Positions 51,157-60,485 of a DNA stretch of 64,000 nucleotides are shown one piece after another (the stretch's first letter is position 1; the number at the start of each line of letters is the position of its first letter). This DNA is from Anaerosporobacter sp031551385 (GTDB taxonomy: Bacteria > Bacillota > Clostridia > Lachnospirales > Lachnospiraceae), in NCBI RefSeq assembly GCF_031551385.1, contig NZ_JAVBNS010000016.1:1-64000 (forward strand). Direction: 5' to 3'. The notes below the pieces were generated by a model. It was given only the letters and a program-made list of their open reading frames with translations, was not told the origin of the DNA and ran no database searches. The translations under genes were made by a program, and so were the position numbers.

Positions 51157-54100
51157 ATGTCAGATTTAATGAATGAAAATGTTTCAGAAATGACGTATGA
51201 TGCGATAAAAATCGGATTAGCTTCTCCAGAAAAGATTCTTGAATGGTCACGAGGCGAAGTAAAAAAACCTGAAACAATTAACTATAGAACATTAAAACCA
51301 GAAAAAGATGGTTTGTTTTGCGAGAAAATATTTGGACCAAACAAAGACTGGGAATGTCATTGTGGTAAATATAAGAAGATTCGTTACAAAGGTGTAGTAT
51401 GTGATCGTTGTGGTGTTGAAGTAACAAAGGCAAGTGTACGTCGTGAAAGAATGGGACATATTGAACTTGCTGCGCCAGTATCACATATTTGGTACTTCAA
51501 AGGAATACCAAGTAGAATGGGTCTTGTTCTTGACCTATCACCAAGAATCCTTGAAAAAGTATTATATTTTGCATCATATATCGTACTTGATAAAGGTGAT
51601 ACTGATTTACAATACAAACAAGTATTGAATGAAAAAGAATACAAAGAAGCTTATGATAAATATGGTAGCCGTTTCCGCGTAGGTATGGGTGCAGAATCAG
51701 TCAAAGAGCTTCTTAGCGCAATTGATCTAGAGAAAGAATCAAAAGAACTTAAAAAAGGTTTGAAAGATTCAACTGGTCAAAAGAGAGCTAGAATTATAAA
51801 GAGATTAGAGGTTGTTGAAGCTTTCAGAGAATCAAGCAACAAACCAGAATGGATGATTCTTGATGCAGTACCAGTAATCCCTCCAGATATCAGACCAATG
51901 GTTCAACTTGATGGTGGTAGATTTGCGACTTCTGATATGAATGATTTATATAGAAGAATTATCAATAGAAATAATCGTCTTAAGAGATTATTAGAGCTTG
52001 GAGCACCAGACATTATCGTTCGTAATGAGAAGAGAATGTTACAAGAAGCTGTTGATGCTCTTATCGACAATGGTAGAAGAGGACGTCCAGTTACAGGTCC
52101 AGGTAACCGTGCACTGAAATCTCTTTCTGACATGTTAAAAGGTAAGCAAGGACGTTTCCGTCAAAACTTACTTGGTAAACGTGTTGACTACTCAGGACGT
52201 TCCGTTATCGTAGTAGGACCAGAGTTAAAGATCTACCAATGTGGTCTTCCAAAAGAGATGGCAATCGAATTATTCAAACCATTTGTAATGAAAGAGTTAG
52301 TTGCAAGAGGAACTGCTCATAATATTAAATCTGCTAAGAAGATGGTTGAGAGACTTCAAACAGAAGTATGGGATGTATTAGAGGAAGTTATCAGAGAACA
52401 TCCAGTAATGCTTAACCGTGCTCCTACTCTTCATAGACTTGGTATCCAAGCATTTGAACCAATTCTTGTAGAAGGTAAAGCAATCAAACTTCATCCACTT
52501 GTATGTACAGCATTCAACGCCGATTTTGATGGTGACCAGATGGCGGTGCATTTACCATTATCAGTGGAAGCGCAAGCAGAGTGTCGTTTCTTATTACTTT
52601 CACCTAACAACTTATTGAAACCTTCTGATGGTGGTCCTGTAGCCGTTCCTTCACAGGATATGGTTCTTGGTATCTACTACTTAACACAGGGAAGACCTGG
52701 TGATATGGGAGAAGGACATTGCTTTAAGAGTATTAATGAAGCAATTCTTGCCTATGAAAATGGTGCAATCACTCTTCATGCTCAAATCAAAGTTAGAAGA
52801 ACAGGTATCAATAAAGATGGTGTAGAGGAATCAAGAATGATTGAATCTACATTAGGACGTTTCATCTTTAATGAAATATTAAGCCAAGATCTTGGTTTCG
52901 TAGATAGAACAAAAGATGAAAACTTCTTAGTACCAGAAGTTAATTTCCATGTTGGAAAGAAACAATTAAAACAAATTCTTGAGAAATGTATCAATACACA
53001 CGGTGCAACAAACACTGCTGAAACACTTGATGCAATTAAATCTCTTGGTTATAAATATTCAACTCGTGCTGCTATGACAGTTTCTATCTCGGATATGACA
53101 GTACCAGAAGCGAAGAAAACAATTCTAAAAGAAGCAGAAGAAACAGTAGAAGTAATCGCTAAAAACTTCCGTCGTGGTCTTATGACAGAAGAAGAAAGAT
53201 ATAAAGCAGTTATTGAAACTTGGAAGGAAGCCGATGATGAAATCACAGAAGCGCTTCTTACCGGACTTGATAAATACAACAACATCTTTATGATGGCTGA
53301 CTCTGGTGCCCGTGGTTCTGATAAACAGATTAAACAGCTTGCAGGTATGCGTGGTTTGATGGCGGATACATCAGGTAGAACAATCGAACTTCCTATCAAG
53401 TCAAACTTCCGTGAAGGTCTTGATGTACTGGAATACTTTATCTCAGCACATGGTGCTCGTAAAGGTCTTTCGGATACAGCGTTACGTACAGCCGATTCAG
53501 GTTACTTAACTCGTCGTCTTGTAGACGTATCTCAAGATTTGATTATTCGTGAAATTGACTGTCAAGAAGGAAAAGAAATTCCAGGTATGTGGATTACAGC
53601 CTTTACAGATGGTAGAGAAGTAATCGAAGGCTTAGAAGAAAGAATCACAGGAAGATTCTCTTGTGAAACAATTTGTGATGATAGTGGTGTAGTAATCGTT
53701 AAAGCAAATCATATGATTACACCAAAACGTGCAGCAAGAATTGTAAAGAAACAAGAAATCGTTGATGCAGGATTCGAAGCAAAATTAAAAATCCGTACCA
53801 TGTTAACTTGTCGTTCTCATGTCGGAGTTTGTGCGAAATGTTATGGAGCGAACATGGCAACTGGTGAACCAGTACAAGTTGGTGAAGCAGTTGGTATCAT
53901 TGCAGCTCAATCAATCGGTGAACCGGGTACACAGCTTACAATGCGTACATTCCATACTGGTGGTGTTGCCGGTGATGATATCACACAAGGTCTTCCTCGT
54001 GTCGAGGAACTTTTTGAAGCAAGAAAGCCAAAAGGTCTTGCAATTATTGCAGAATTTGGTGGAACTGTTACAATCAGTGATACGAAGAAGAAACGTGAAG

Positions 54101-54852
54101 TTATCGTAACAAACAGCGAAACAGCAGAATCTAAGGCATATTTAATTCCTTATGGTTCAAGAATAAAAGTTTCAGAAGGTCAAATCCTTGAAGCTGGTGA
54201 TGAGTTAACAGAAGGTAGTGTAAATCCTCATGATATCCTTAAAATTAAGGGTGTTCGTGCAGTTCAAGATTACATGCTACAAGAAGTTCAACGTGTATAC
54301 CGTTTACAAGGTGTAGAAATCAATGATAAGCACGTTGAGGTTATCGTGCGTCAGATGCTTAAGAAGATTCGTATCGAGGAAAACGGAGATACAGAATACT
54401 TACCAGGAACATTAGTTGATATTCTTGATTACGATGAGACAAATGAAAGACTTCTTGCAGAAGGTAAAGAACCAGCAGAAGGTAAACAAGTAATGCTTGG
54501 TATTACGAAAGCATCTCTTGCTACAAACTCATTCTTATCAGCAGCATCATTCCAAGAGACAACAAAAGTTCTTACTGAAGCAGCTATTAAAGGTAAGATT
54601 GACCCATTAATCGGTCTGAAAGAGAATGTTATCATCGGTAAACTAATACCAGCAGGTACAGGTATGAAGAGATATCGTTCCGTAAAACTTGATAGTGATA
54701 TGACAGAAGAATTAATGTTATCAGATGATTTGGGTGAAGAGGATGATATCATGGCAGCTAATATTGATTTGGATATGGATCAAGATTCAGAACCAGTTTT
54801 ATTAGCAGATGATGATGAAGACTTTGAATTTGCATCTGATGATGAAGAATAA
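51157..54852 (+). CDS. rpoC: DNA-directed RNA polymerase beta' subunit
   Basis: This 1231-residue subunit has an N-terminal zinc site CHCGKYKKIRYKGVVCDRCG and the active-site NADFDGDQMAVH. A second zinc site is formed with CRSHVGVCAKC, and bridge/trigger regions include GEAVGIIAAQSIGEPGTQLTMRTFHTGG. Ends in an acidic tail (LLADDDEDFEFASDDEE) like rpoB. 151 bases after rpoB with its own GGGAG ribosome site. Confidence 0.98.
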   Translation: MSDLMNENVSEMTYDAIKIGLASPEKILEWSRGEVKKPETINYRTLKPEKDGLFCEKIFGPNKDWECHCGKYKKIRYKGVVCDRCGVEVTKASVRRERMGHIELAAPVSHIWYFKGIPSRMGLVLDLSPRILEKVLYFASYIVLDKGDTDLQYKQVLNEKEYKEAYDKYGSRFRVGMGAESVKELLSAIDLEKESKELKKGLKDSTGQKRARIIKRLEVVEAFRESSNKPEWMILDAVPVIPPDIRPMVQLDGGRFATSDMNDLYRRIINRNNRLKRLLELGAPDIIVRNEKRMLQEAVDALIDNGRRGRPVTGPGNRALKSLSDMLKGKQGRFRQNLLGKRVDYSGRSVIVVGPELKIYQCGLPKEMAIELFKPFVMKELVARGTAHNIKSAKKMVERLQTEVWDVLEEVIREHPVMLNRAPTLHRLGIQAFEPILVEGKAIKLHPLVCTAFNADFDGDQMAVHLPLSVEAQAECRFLLLSPNNLLKPSDGGPVAVPSQDMVLGIYYLTQGRPGDMGEGHCFKSINEAILAYENGAITLHAQIKVRRTGINKDGVEESRMIESTLGRFIFNEILSQDLGFVDRTKDENFLVPEVNFHVGKKQLKQILEKCINTHGATNTAETLDAIKSLGYKYSTRAAMTVSISDMTVPEAKKTILKEAEETVEVIAKNFRRGLMTEEERYKAVIETWKEADDEITEALLTGLDKYNNIFMMADSGARGSDKQIKQLAGMRGLMADTSGRTIELPIKSNFREGLDVLEYFISAHGARKGLSDTALRTADSGYLTRRLVDVSQDLIIREIDCQEGKEIPGMWITAFTDGREVIEGLEERITGRFSCETICDDSGVVIVKANHMITPKRAARIVKKQEIVDAGFEAKLKIRTMLTCRSHVGVCAKCYGANMATGEPVQVGEAVGIIAAQSIGEPGTQLTMRTFHTGGVAGDDITQGLPRVEELFEARKPKGLAIIAEFGGTVTISDTKKKREVIVTNSETAESKAYLIPYGSRIKVSEGQILEAGDELTEGSVNPHDILKIKGVRAVQDYMLQEVQRVYRLQGVEINDKHVEVIVRQMLKKIRIEENGDTEYLPGTLVDILDYDETNERLLAEGKEPAEGKQVMLGITKASLATNSFLSAASFQETTKVLTEAAIKGKIDPLIGLKENVIIGKLIPAGTGMKRYRSVKLDSDMTEELMLSDDLGEEDDIMAANIDLDMDQDSEPVLLADDDEDFEFASDDEE

Positions 54853-54878
54853 GAAGTACAGATAAAGAGTTTATGTTA

Positions 54879-54928
54879 AAGAAAAGCCTTGTGGTAGAAT
54901 ATCTATCACAAGGCTTTTCTTCTTTTTT
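54879..54928. terminator. Strong bidirectional terminator after rpoC
   Basis: AAGAAAAGCCTTGTG / CACAAGGCTTTTCTT, 15-bp stem, then TCTTTTTT. Separates rpoC from the convergent MATE gene. Confidence 0.9.
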
Positions 54929-54936
54929 GGATAATA

Positions 54937-56307
54937 CTAATCTAAAGTTGTATGGTGAATCCATTTTCCTTTAAGAATTCGTGGAACGGTAAGTATTGTT
55001 TTAATCATTTCGTCGCTACATAAGATAAAATATACAATAACAGGGCTCGCTTTCAGTATACTAGCAACGAATATTCCAATTCCTAATTTTAGAACAAACA
55101 ACGTTGCGATATCAAGCGTTGTGCAGTAAATGGTATCTCCAGAACCGCGCAATATACCAGCCATAGTAAGGAGCGTAAATGATTGAAAGAATAGGAGATA
55201 TGCGGAGCCAAAGAGCATACTTTGTATCATGGTAGCTGTTTCGTCTGAGCAGTTAATAAAGTTTGGTGCAATGGGACGAAAGGCAAGAACTGCCGCGGAA
55301 ACAATAGCGCCAAGTACCATACTAACCTTTAATAATTCTTTTGATATCTGTAACGCTTCCTTTTCTTTTCCCTCTCCAATAACATTTCCCATAACGATAC
55401 CAGCACCAATGCCGAAGCCAATAAGTACGATACCAGCTAATTGTTGCACCTGATTAATATAGCTAGAAGCAGTAATGGCACTTTTGCCAAGGCGACCAAT
55501 AATTGCGGCTTGAACAGAGATTCCAACTCCCCAACAAACTTCGCTCAGTAGGACGGGGATACTAAAACGAACAAGGGTAGACCAGTATTTGCGGGTCTTA
55601 TGAAAGAGATCTTTTAAAGTAAAGTGTAATTGTTTCTCGTGGCAATGCATATAGACAATCGTTAAAAGACTTTCAAATATACGACTAATCAATGTGGCAG
55701 TTGCTGCACCTTGAATTTCCATTCTAGGCATACCTAAGTGTCCGAAGATAAGTACCCAGTTTAGAAAAACGTTTAGTATAAATGAAATACCATAGATACA
55801 GGCGGATATATATACATTTCCAGTGCTTCGCATACTCATTAGGTATATGCCTGTAAAGCCAGAGAACATATAGGAAAAGCCAACAATACGTAAATATTTT
55901 GCACCGTAGGCAATGATTTCAGGTTCATTAGTGAAGATGGACATTGCTGTTTCGGGAGCGATAAGTACAAATGTGGATACTAGGAAACCGACAACAACGC
56001 CGATTCTAAGCATAAGACCAAGAATTGCACGAATGGGTTCTAACTCACGTTTGCCCCAATATTGAGCAGTTAAAACAATAGAGCCAGATGATAGACCAAA
56101 TAGTACCGTTGTGAATACAAAATAAGGTTGGTTGGCATAAGAGATGCCGGATAATTGCTCCTCGCTGATTGTTCCAATCATTAAAGTGTCTGTTACGCTG
56201 ACACCTACGTTAATTAGATTCTGAAGTGCAATTGGTATTGCAAGCATTAGAATTCGAAATATGTAATGCCGCATTAAAGGTTTATTTTTAGTAAGTGAAT
56301 TTGCCAT
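54937..56307 (-). CDS. MATE family efflux protein
   Basis: This 456-residue protein has twelve predicted membrane helices. Typical repeats: ILMLAIPIALQNLINVGVSVTDTLMIG near the N-terminus and RFSIPVLLSEVCWGVGISVQ at the start of the second half. Exports cationic compounds in exchange for Na+ or H+; substrate unknown. The start is uncertain: AAAGGAAG is 17 bases from ATG 56307, and the frame continues 14 codons upstream. Confidence 0.88.
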   Translation of the reverse strand: MANSLTKNKPLMRHYIFRILMLAIPIALQNLINVGVSVTDTLMIGTISEEQLSGISYANQPYFVFTTVLFGLSSGSIVLTAQYWGKRELEPIRAILGLMLRIGVVVGFLVSTFVLIAPETAMSIFTNEPEIIAYGAKYLRIVGFSYMFSGFTGIYLMSMRSTGNVYISACIYGISFILNVFLNWVLIFGHLGMPRMEIQGAATATLISRIFESLLTIVYMHCHEKQLHFTLKDLFHKTRKYWSTLVRFSIPVLLSEVCWGVGISVQAAIIGRLGKSAITASSYINQVQQLAGIVLIGFGIGAGIVMGNVIGEGKEKEALQISKELLKVSMVLGAIVSAAVLAFRPIAPNFINCSDETATMIQSMLFGSAYLLFFQSFTLLTMAGILRGSGDTIYCTTLDIATLFVLKLGIGIFVASILKASPVIVYFILCSDEMIKTILTVPRILKGKWIHHTTLD

Positions 56308-56517
56308 AATGGTGTGTATTGATACTTCCTTTCGATATAATTTAGACATACTATATACTGTATAACAGGAAGTTAAGAGAAGTCAAGGGCATAAAATGTC
56401 AATCAGAAAGATGCAAAGAAATTTCTGTATTTGACAATAGACTTAACCTTGATTTTACACATATTGTTGTTTATGATTTATGTAGAGATATTAGGCAAGA
56501 AAGGTAGGGTTATTACA

Positions 56518-58002
56518 ATGAAACAATATATAATGGCATTAGATCAAGGAACGACAAGTTCAAGATGTATCTTGTTTGATAAGCAAGGTAATATCAGAAG
56601 TATGGCACAGAAGGAGTTTACGCAGATATATCCGAAAGCAGGTTGGGTGGAACATAATCCCATAGATATCTGGTCGTCACAAGTTAGCGTTATGACAGAA
56701 GCTATGGCTAAGATAAATGCAAGTGCAGAAGATATTGCAGCAATAGGAATTACAAATCAACGAGAAACAACAATTGTATGGGACAAGCACACAGGAAAAC
56801 CAGTATACAATGCAATTGTGTGGCAATGCAGGAGAACTTCATATATTATCGACCAGCTAATTGAAATGGAGATGGATTCGACAATTAGAGAAAAAACAGG
56901 TTTAATTCCAGATGCATATTTCTCAGGAACGAAAATCAAATGGATTCTTGACCATGTTGAAGGAGCTAGAGAACGTGCAGAAAATGGAGACTTACTTTTT
57001 GGAACAGTTGATACATGGCTTATCTGGAATCTGACAAAAGGGGATGTATATGTAACGGATTATACGAATGCATCACGTACAATGCTTTATAATATTAAGG
57101 AGTGCAAGTGGGATGATGAGATTCTTGCATTATTGGATATACCAAGATGCATGTTGCCGGAAGTGAAATCTTCAAGCGAAGTATATGGAGAAACAAGAAT
57201 TAAAATTCTAGGAGGAAACATACCAATCGCAGGAGCGGCTGGTGACCAACAAGCAGCATTGTTTGGACAGTGTTGCTTTTCGGAAGGGGAAGTAAAGAAT
57301 ACGTATGGAACAGGTTGCTTCCTACTTATGAATACAGGTAATAAGGCAGTAAAATCGACAAATGGGTTATTAACAACGATAGCAGCAAGCAGAAAGGGAA
57401 GTATTGAGTATGCCCTAGAAGGTAGTGTATTTGTTGCTGGTGCGGCGATACAGTGGTTACGTGACGAGCTAGGTCTAATTGAGAATGCAGCGATGTCTGA
57501 AAAACTGGCAATGGAAGTAGCAGACACAAACGGAGCGTATGTTGTGCCTGCATTTACTGGGCTTGGTGCACCATACTGGGATCAGTATGCTAGAGGTGCA
57601 ATTATTGGTCTTACAAGGGGTGTTAATGATAAGCACATTGTACGTGCAACTTTGGAATCCATTGCATACCAAGTGCATGATATCGTGCGAGCGATGGAAA
57701 ATGATTCGGGTATTCCTTTAAAAAATCTCAAAGTTGATGGTGGAGCGAGTGCAAACAACTTCATCATGCAGTTTCAAGCAGATATATTGAATACGACAGT
57801 GCTACGACCTAGCTGTATTGAAACAACAGCCTTAGGTGCAGCATATTTGGCTGGATTAGCCGTTGGTTATTATGAAAGCAAAGAGGAAATTAAGGAAAAC
57901 TGGTCATTATCAAGAAGCTTTTCTGTGAATATGACAGAAGAGGAACGATACAATCTTGTACAGGGCTGGCACGAAGCGGTTAATCGTATTCGAACAAAAT
58001 AA
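56518..58002 (+). CDS. glpK: Glycerol kinase
   Basis: This 495-residue FGGY-family kinase phosphorylates glycerol to glycerol-3-phosphate. Motifs: MALDQGTTSSRCILFD, GITNQRETTIVWDK, GAAGDQQAALFGQ, TYGTGCFLLMNTG, and LKVDGGASANNFIMQFQAD. AAAGGTAGGG precedes ATG 56518. No glpF or glpD lies next to it. Its last 23 bases overlap the end of the convergent acetyltransferase gene. Confidence 0.97.
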   Translation: MKQYIMALDQGTTSSRCILFDKQGNIRSMAQKEFTQIYPKAGWVEHNPIDIWSSQVSVMTEAMAKINASAEDIAAIGITNQRETTIVWDKHTGKPVYNAIVWQCRRTSYIIDQLIEMEMDSTIREKTGLIPDAYFSGTKIKWILDHVEGARERAENGDLLFGTVDTWLIWNLTKGDVYVTDYTNASRTMLYNIKECKWDDEILALLDIPRCMLPEVKSSSEVYGETRIKILGGNIPIAGAAGDQQAALFGQCCFSEGEVKNTYGTGCFLLMNTGNKAVKSTNGLLTTIAASRKGSIEYALEGSVFVAGAAIQWLRDELGLIENAAMSEKLAMEVADTNGAYVVPAFTGLGAPYWDQYARGAIIGLTRGVNDKHIVRATLESIAYQVHDIVRAMENDSGIPLKNLKVDGGASANNFIMQFQADILNTTVLRPSCIETTALGAAYLAGLAVGYYESKEEIKENWSLSRSFSVNMTEEERYNLVQGWHEAVNRIRTK

Positions 58003-58831
58003 CAGGACATGTTTCTTTGTTTGATAAAACCGTATTGGTTTGAGTGATTTTCTTAAAACCTAATTGCGACCAAAATGCATAGCCTTCTATGTTGCTTTCG
58101 ATACAGGCAAGTTGGATTTTGTGAATTTCATTTTCTTTGACAACCTGTAGAAATGTATGCATAAGTTCCGTACCAAGACCTTGTCTTTTATAGTTTCCAT
58201 GAATCATAAAAAGGCCAATCCAAATCGTTTTGATATCATTTGTATGTTCATAATCATAACCAACAAGATATTCCATAACAGCTATCATTTGCCGATTTTG
58301 ATAGATACCAAAGTAGAACTTTTGCTTCATTGGGAAGTTCTCTGGTATTGCTTCAAGGTCGGCAATGCTTTCTTCAGAAGTGATAGGATGCTCCTGTGTA
58401 AGGCTAAAATAGTAAGGATTCGAAGAGTATAAATCAAAAATTTCCTCTTTATGCTTCTTTGTCAATCGAATAAGTTGGTAATCAGGAAGGTGATATTTAA
58501 GACCATTGAAAATATCAATAGGTTCGAAGGAAGTGTCAATACCAAAATCGCTTGGAAGTGGTTGTGAACTCTCCTTATAATAAGCAGTTCCATCAGATGT
58601 GCGTCCGATAAAATGATAGTTGTATAGCTCACGGCGAAGCGTGCAAGAATCATTATATGTATGCCATTTTTCAAGTAGGGTATTGATTTCTTTTTCTGTA
58701 TATGTTTGTACAGCAGGAATCTTAGAAGCGAGATAAAATAGTGTTATTATTTGATTTTTTTTCTTTGCAGGGAACATCGTTAGATGGCCATCTGCATCTA
58801 AAAAGTTCTTAATTTCGTATTGTAAGTTCAT
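57980..58831 (-). CDS. DUF2087 domain fused to GNAT acetyltransferase
   Basis: In this 283-residue protein, residues about 1-90 match the DUF2087 pattern (MFPAKKKNQIITLFYLAS, YTEKEINTLLEKW, TLRRELYNYHFIGRTSDGTAYY). Residues about 125-280 are a GNAT domain with the acetyl-CoA loop NYKRQGLGTELMHTF and YAFWSQLGFKKI. DUF2087 is usually found alone or beside ArsR-type helix-turn-helix domains. AAAGGAATAACACC precedes ATG 58831. Confidence 0.85.
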   Translation of the reverse strand: MNLQYEIKNFLDADGHLTMFPAKKKNQIITLFYLASKIPAVQTYTEKEINTLLEKWHTYNDSCTLRRELYNYHFIGRTSDGTAYYKESSQPLPSDFGIDTSFEPIDIFNGLKYHLPDYQLIRLTKKHKEEIFDLYSSNPYYFSLTQEHPITSEESIADLEAIPENFPMKQKFYFGIYQNRQMIAVMEYLVGYDYEHTNDIKTIWIGLFMIHGNYKRQGLGTELMHTFLQVVKENEIHKIQLACIESNIEGYAFWSQLGFKKITQTNTVLSNKETCPVILFEYD

Positions 58832-59177
58832 GGTGTTATTCCTTTCGTGTTTGAAATGGTTCATAGGGAAGTGCGTTATGCAATTTAAGTATTAATTGAT
58901 AGTGAAAGTAGTTATAATAAAATATTTTTCAAACAAAACAAAATATTGTTTGTATATTTATAAACTTAATGTAATACTGTTTGTTGAAAAAGTCAATGAA
59001 AATAATAAAAAAGCAAACAAGATGAAGAGATGTTTGCTTCTTATTAGATATATTGAGATTTGATTTTGATAATTTCTTATGCTTTTCATATAAGGATAAA
59101 ATGCATGACCTTTCAACTCACTAAGTGGAGTACACAACTTAGTACAAGCATTTTTGGAATATGATTTGTATCATATT
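58832..59177. other. AT-rich spacer between HAD and GNAT genes
   Basis: Holds a minus-strand terminator at 59002-59039 and AT-rich promoter-like sequence for the GNAT gene; no coding frame recognised. Confidence 0.5.
59002..59039 (-). terminator. Terminator downstream of HAD phosphatase
   Basis: On the minus strand AAGCAAACA...TGTTTGCTT is followed by TTTTTATTATT. Confidence 0.7.
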
Positions 59178-59963
59178 TTATAATGTCTTTAAAAAATCAT
59201 AAATCGTTTGTTCAACAGAAGATGTGTGGTAAGGGGTAAGCTTTTTGATATCGTCGTGTGCATTCTCCATGGCATAACCATATTTGGCAGTGGTAAGCAT
59301 CTCGATATCATTATAATTATCACCAAAAGCCATAACGTGGTCTGTTGTAATCTGAAGGTGATTGCATAGAGCGCACAAAGAATTACCTTTATTTGTATCA
59401 GGATGATTGAAGTCTAACCATTCAAAACCAGAGATGGTTGTTTTAAGAGTAGTGCTCCATTTATCAATAAAGAAAGGTGCAGAGTTTTCTGCAACACCTG
59501 TTTCGTCACAGATTGAAATTTTATAAAAAGGTTCATCAACTGAATGGAAATCTTCAACGATAGTAACACTATTGTGAACAACATGTTCTAAGAAGTAAGC
59601 GAAATAAGGATTCTTTGGTTGCACATATGCAGTTGATTGACCAGATAATAGAAGTTCGCAAGAGCCTGTCGCAAGTATATCCTCCATGAGTTGTAAACCA
59701 GTTTCACGGTCGATACAGGATTTTGAGATAATTTGGTCTTGATACATAACAAGTGCACCATTTTCACATATATATGCAATATCATTTTGTACAGGAGCAA
59801 ATAATCTGCGTAGGTTTGCATATTGTCTACCACTTGTTGCGACAAATAGAATTCCATGCTTGGTTAATTCTTTAATATAAGTAATAATTTCAGAACTGAC
59901 TTCTTGTGCGCCGTTATGTAATAATGTTCCATCTAGGTCACTGGCGATAAGTTTTATATTCAT
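59178..59963 (-). CDS. HAD family (Cof-type) sugar-phosphatase-like hydrolase
   Basis: This 261-residue protein has motif I ASDLDGTLL (nucleophile Asp), motif II ATSGRQ, the conserved Lys in NKGNSL and motif IV FGDNYNDIEML, with a type IIB cap between motifs II and III. Cytoplasmic phosphatase acting on sugar phosphates or related metabolites; exact substrate unknown. AAAGGAG precedes the ATG. Confidence 0.92.
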   Translation of the reverse strand: MNIKLIASDLDGTLLHNGAQEVSSEIITYIKELTKHGILFVATSGRQYANLRRLFAPVQNDIAYICENGALVMYQDQIISKSCIDRETGLQLMEDILATGSCELLLSGQSTAYVQPKNPYFAYFLEHVVHNSVTIVEDFHSVDEPFYKISICDETGVAENSAPFFIDKWSTTLKTTISGFEWLDFNHPDTNKGNSLCALCNHLQITTDHVMAFGDNYNDIEMLTTAKYGYAMENAHDDIKKLTPYHTSSVEQTIYDFLKTL

Positions 59964-60033
59964 AGTTTGAATCTCCTTTTATGTTGAGTATTGCTCGACT
60001 GGTGATGAAATAGCCTATATTACAGTAGTTTGC

Positions 60034-60309
60034 TTATTTGATACGTTTGATCTTTTTTCCCCACCTACATAATAATTTATCTACTACGAAAACAATATAT
60101 CCTATTGCAAGAAAAGCGGCTACAAGACCCAAAACGCTCAGCATTACCGTTCCCCACCCAAGGACATCCGAATCTATAAAAAAGTAAGGATAATGGTTTC
60201 CATCATAGAATGTCATACCCAGCCTCGCTGCAACAACAGTAAATACATAATAACACAGGGGGATAATAAGCCATTTGAAGGGATCAAGTCTGTTTAGCTG
60301 CCTTTTCAA
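60034..60309 (-). pseudogene. Probable truncated Pr6Pr-like membrane protein
   Basis: This 91-codon frame starts at TTG right after in-frame stops and has no ribosome binding site. The content (FKWLIIPLCYYVFTVV, HYPYFFIDSDVLGW, then a long membrane helix VLGLVAAFLAIGYIVFVVDKLL) resembles the C-terminal third of Pr6Pr-type membrane proteins, which usually exceed 200 residues. Best read as a 5'-lost remnant; a genuine small protein is possible. Confidence 0.5.
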
Positions 60310-60408
60310 TCAGTTTTCTTATATTGTACTGGAATAAATGTGAAAAATCAAGCTGGGGGGGAGCAGTAGAATAAGATTAATGGTAACAATTTTTGGCGTA
60401 ATATTAAC

Positions 60409-60437
60409 TTGTTTCTAGGTATAGCTTTTGCTATACT
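60409..60437 (+). promoter_or_regulatory. kup promoter with overlapping palindrome
   Basis: TTGTTT (60409-60414), 17 bases, TATACT (60432-60437). The perfect inverted repeat GTATAGC-TTTT-GCTATAC spans 60419-60436 and covers the -10 box, suggesting a repressor site. Confidence 0.5.
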
Positions 60438-60485
60438 CATGCTGATATTAAGATAACAAAATGAAAAAGTAAAGAGGAGATTATT

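Noticed and set aside
53819..54109. Long alternative-frame ORF inside rpoC and similar ones inside rpoB, rplA and rnf genes
   Set aside because: They lie wholly within strongly conserved genes, lack ribosome sites and have low-complexity shadow composition.
60310..60485. Possible ydaO-type c-di-AMP riboswitch upstream of kup
   Set aside because: The leader is only about 50 bases after the predicted start and shows no class signature.
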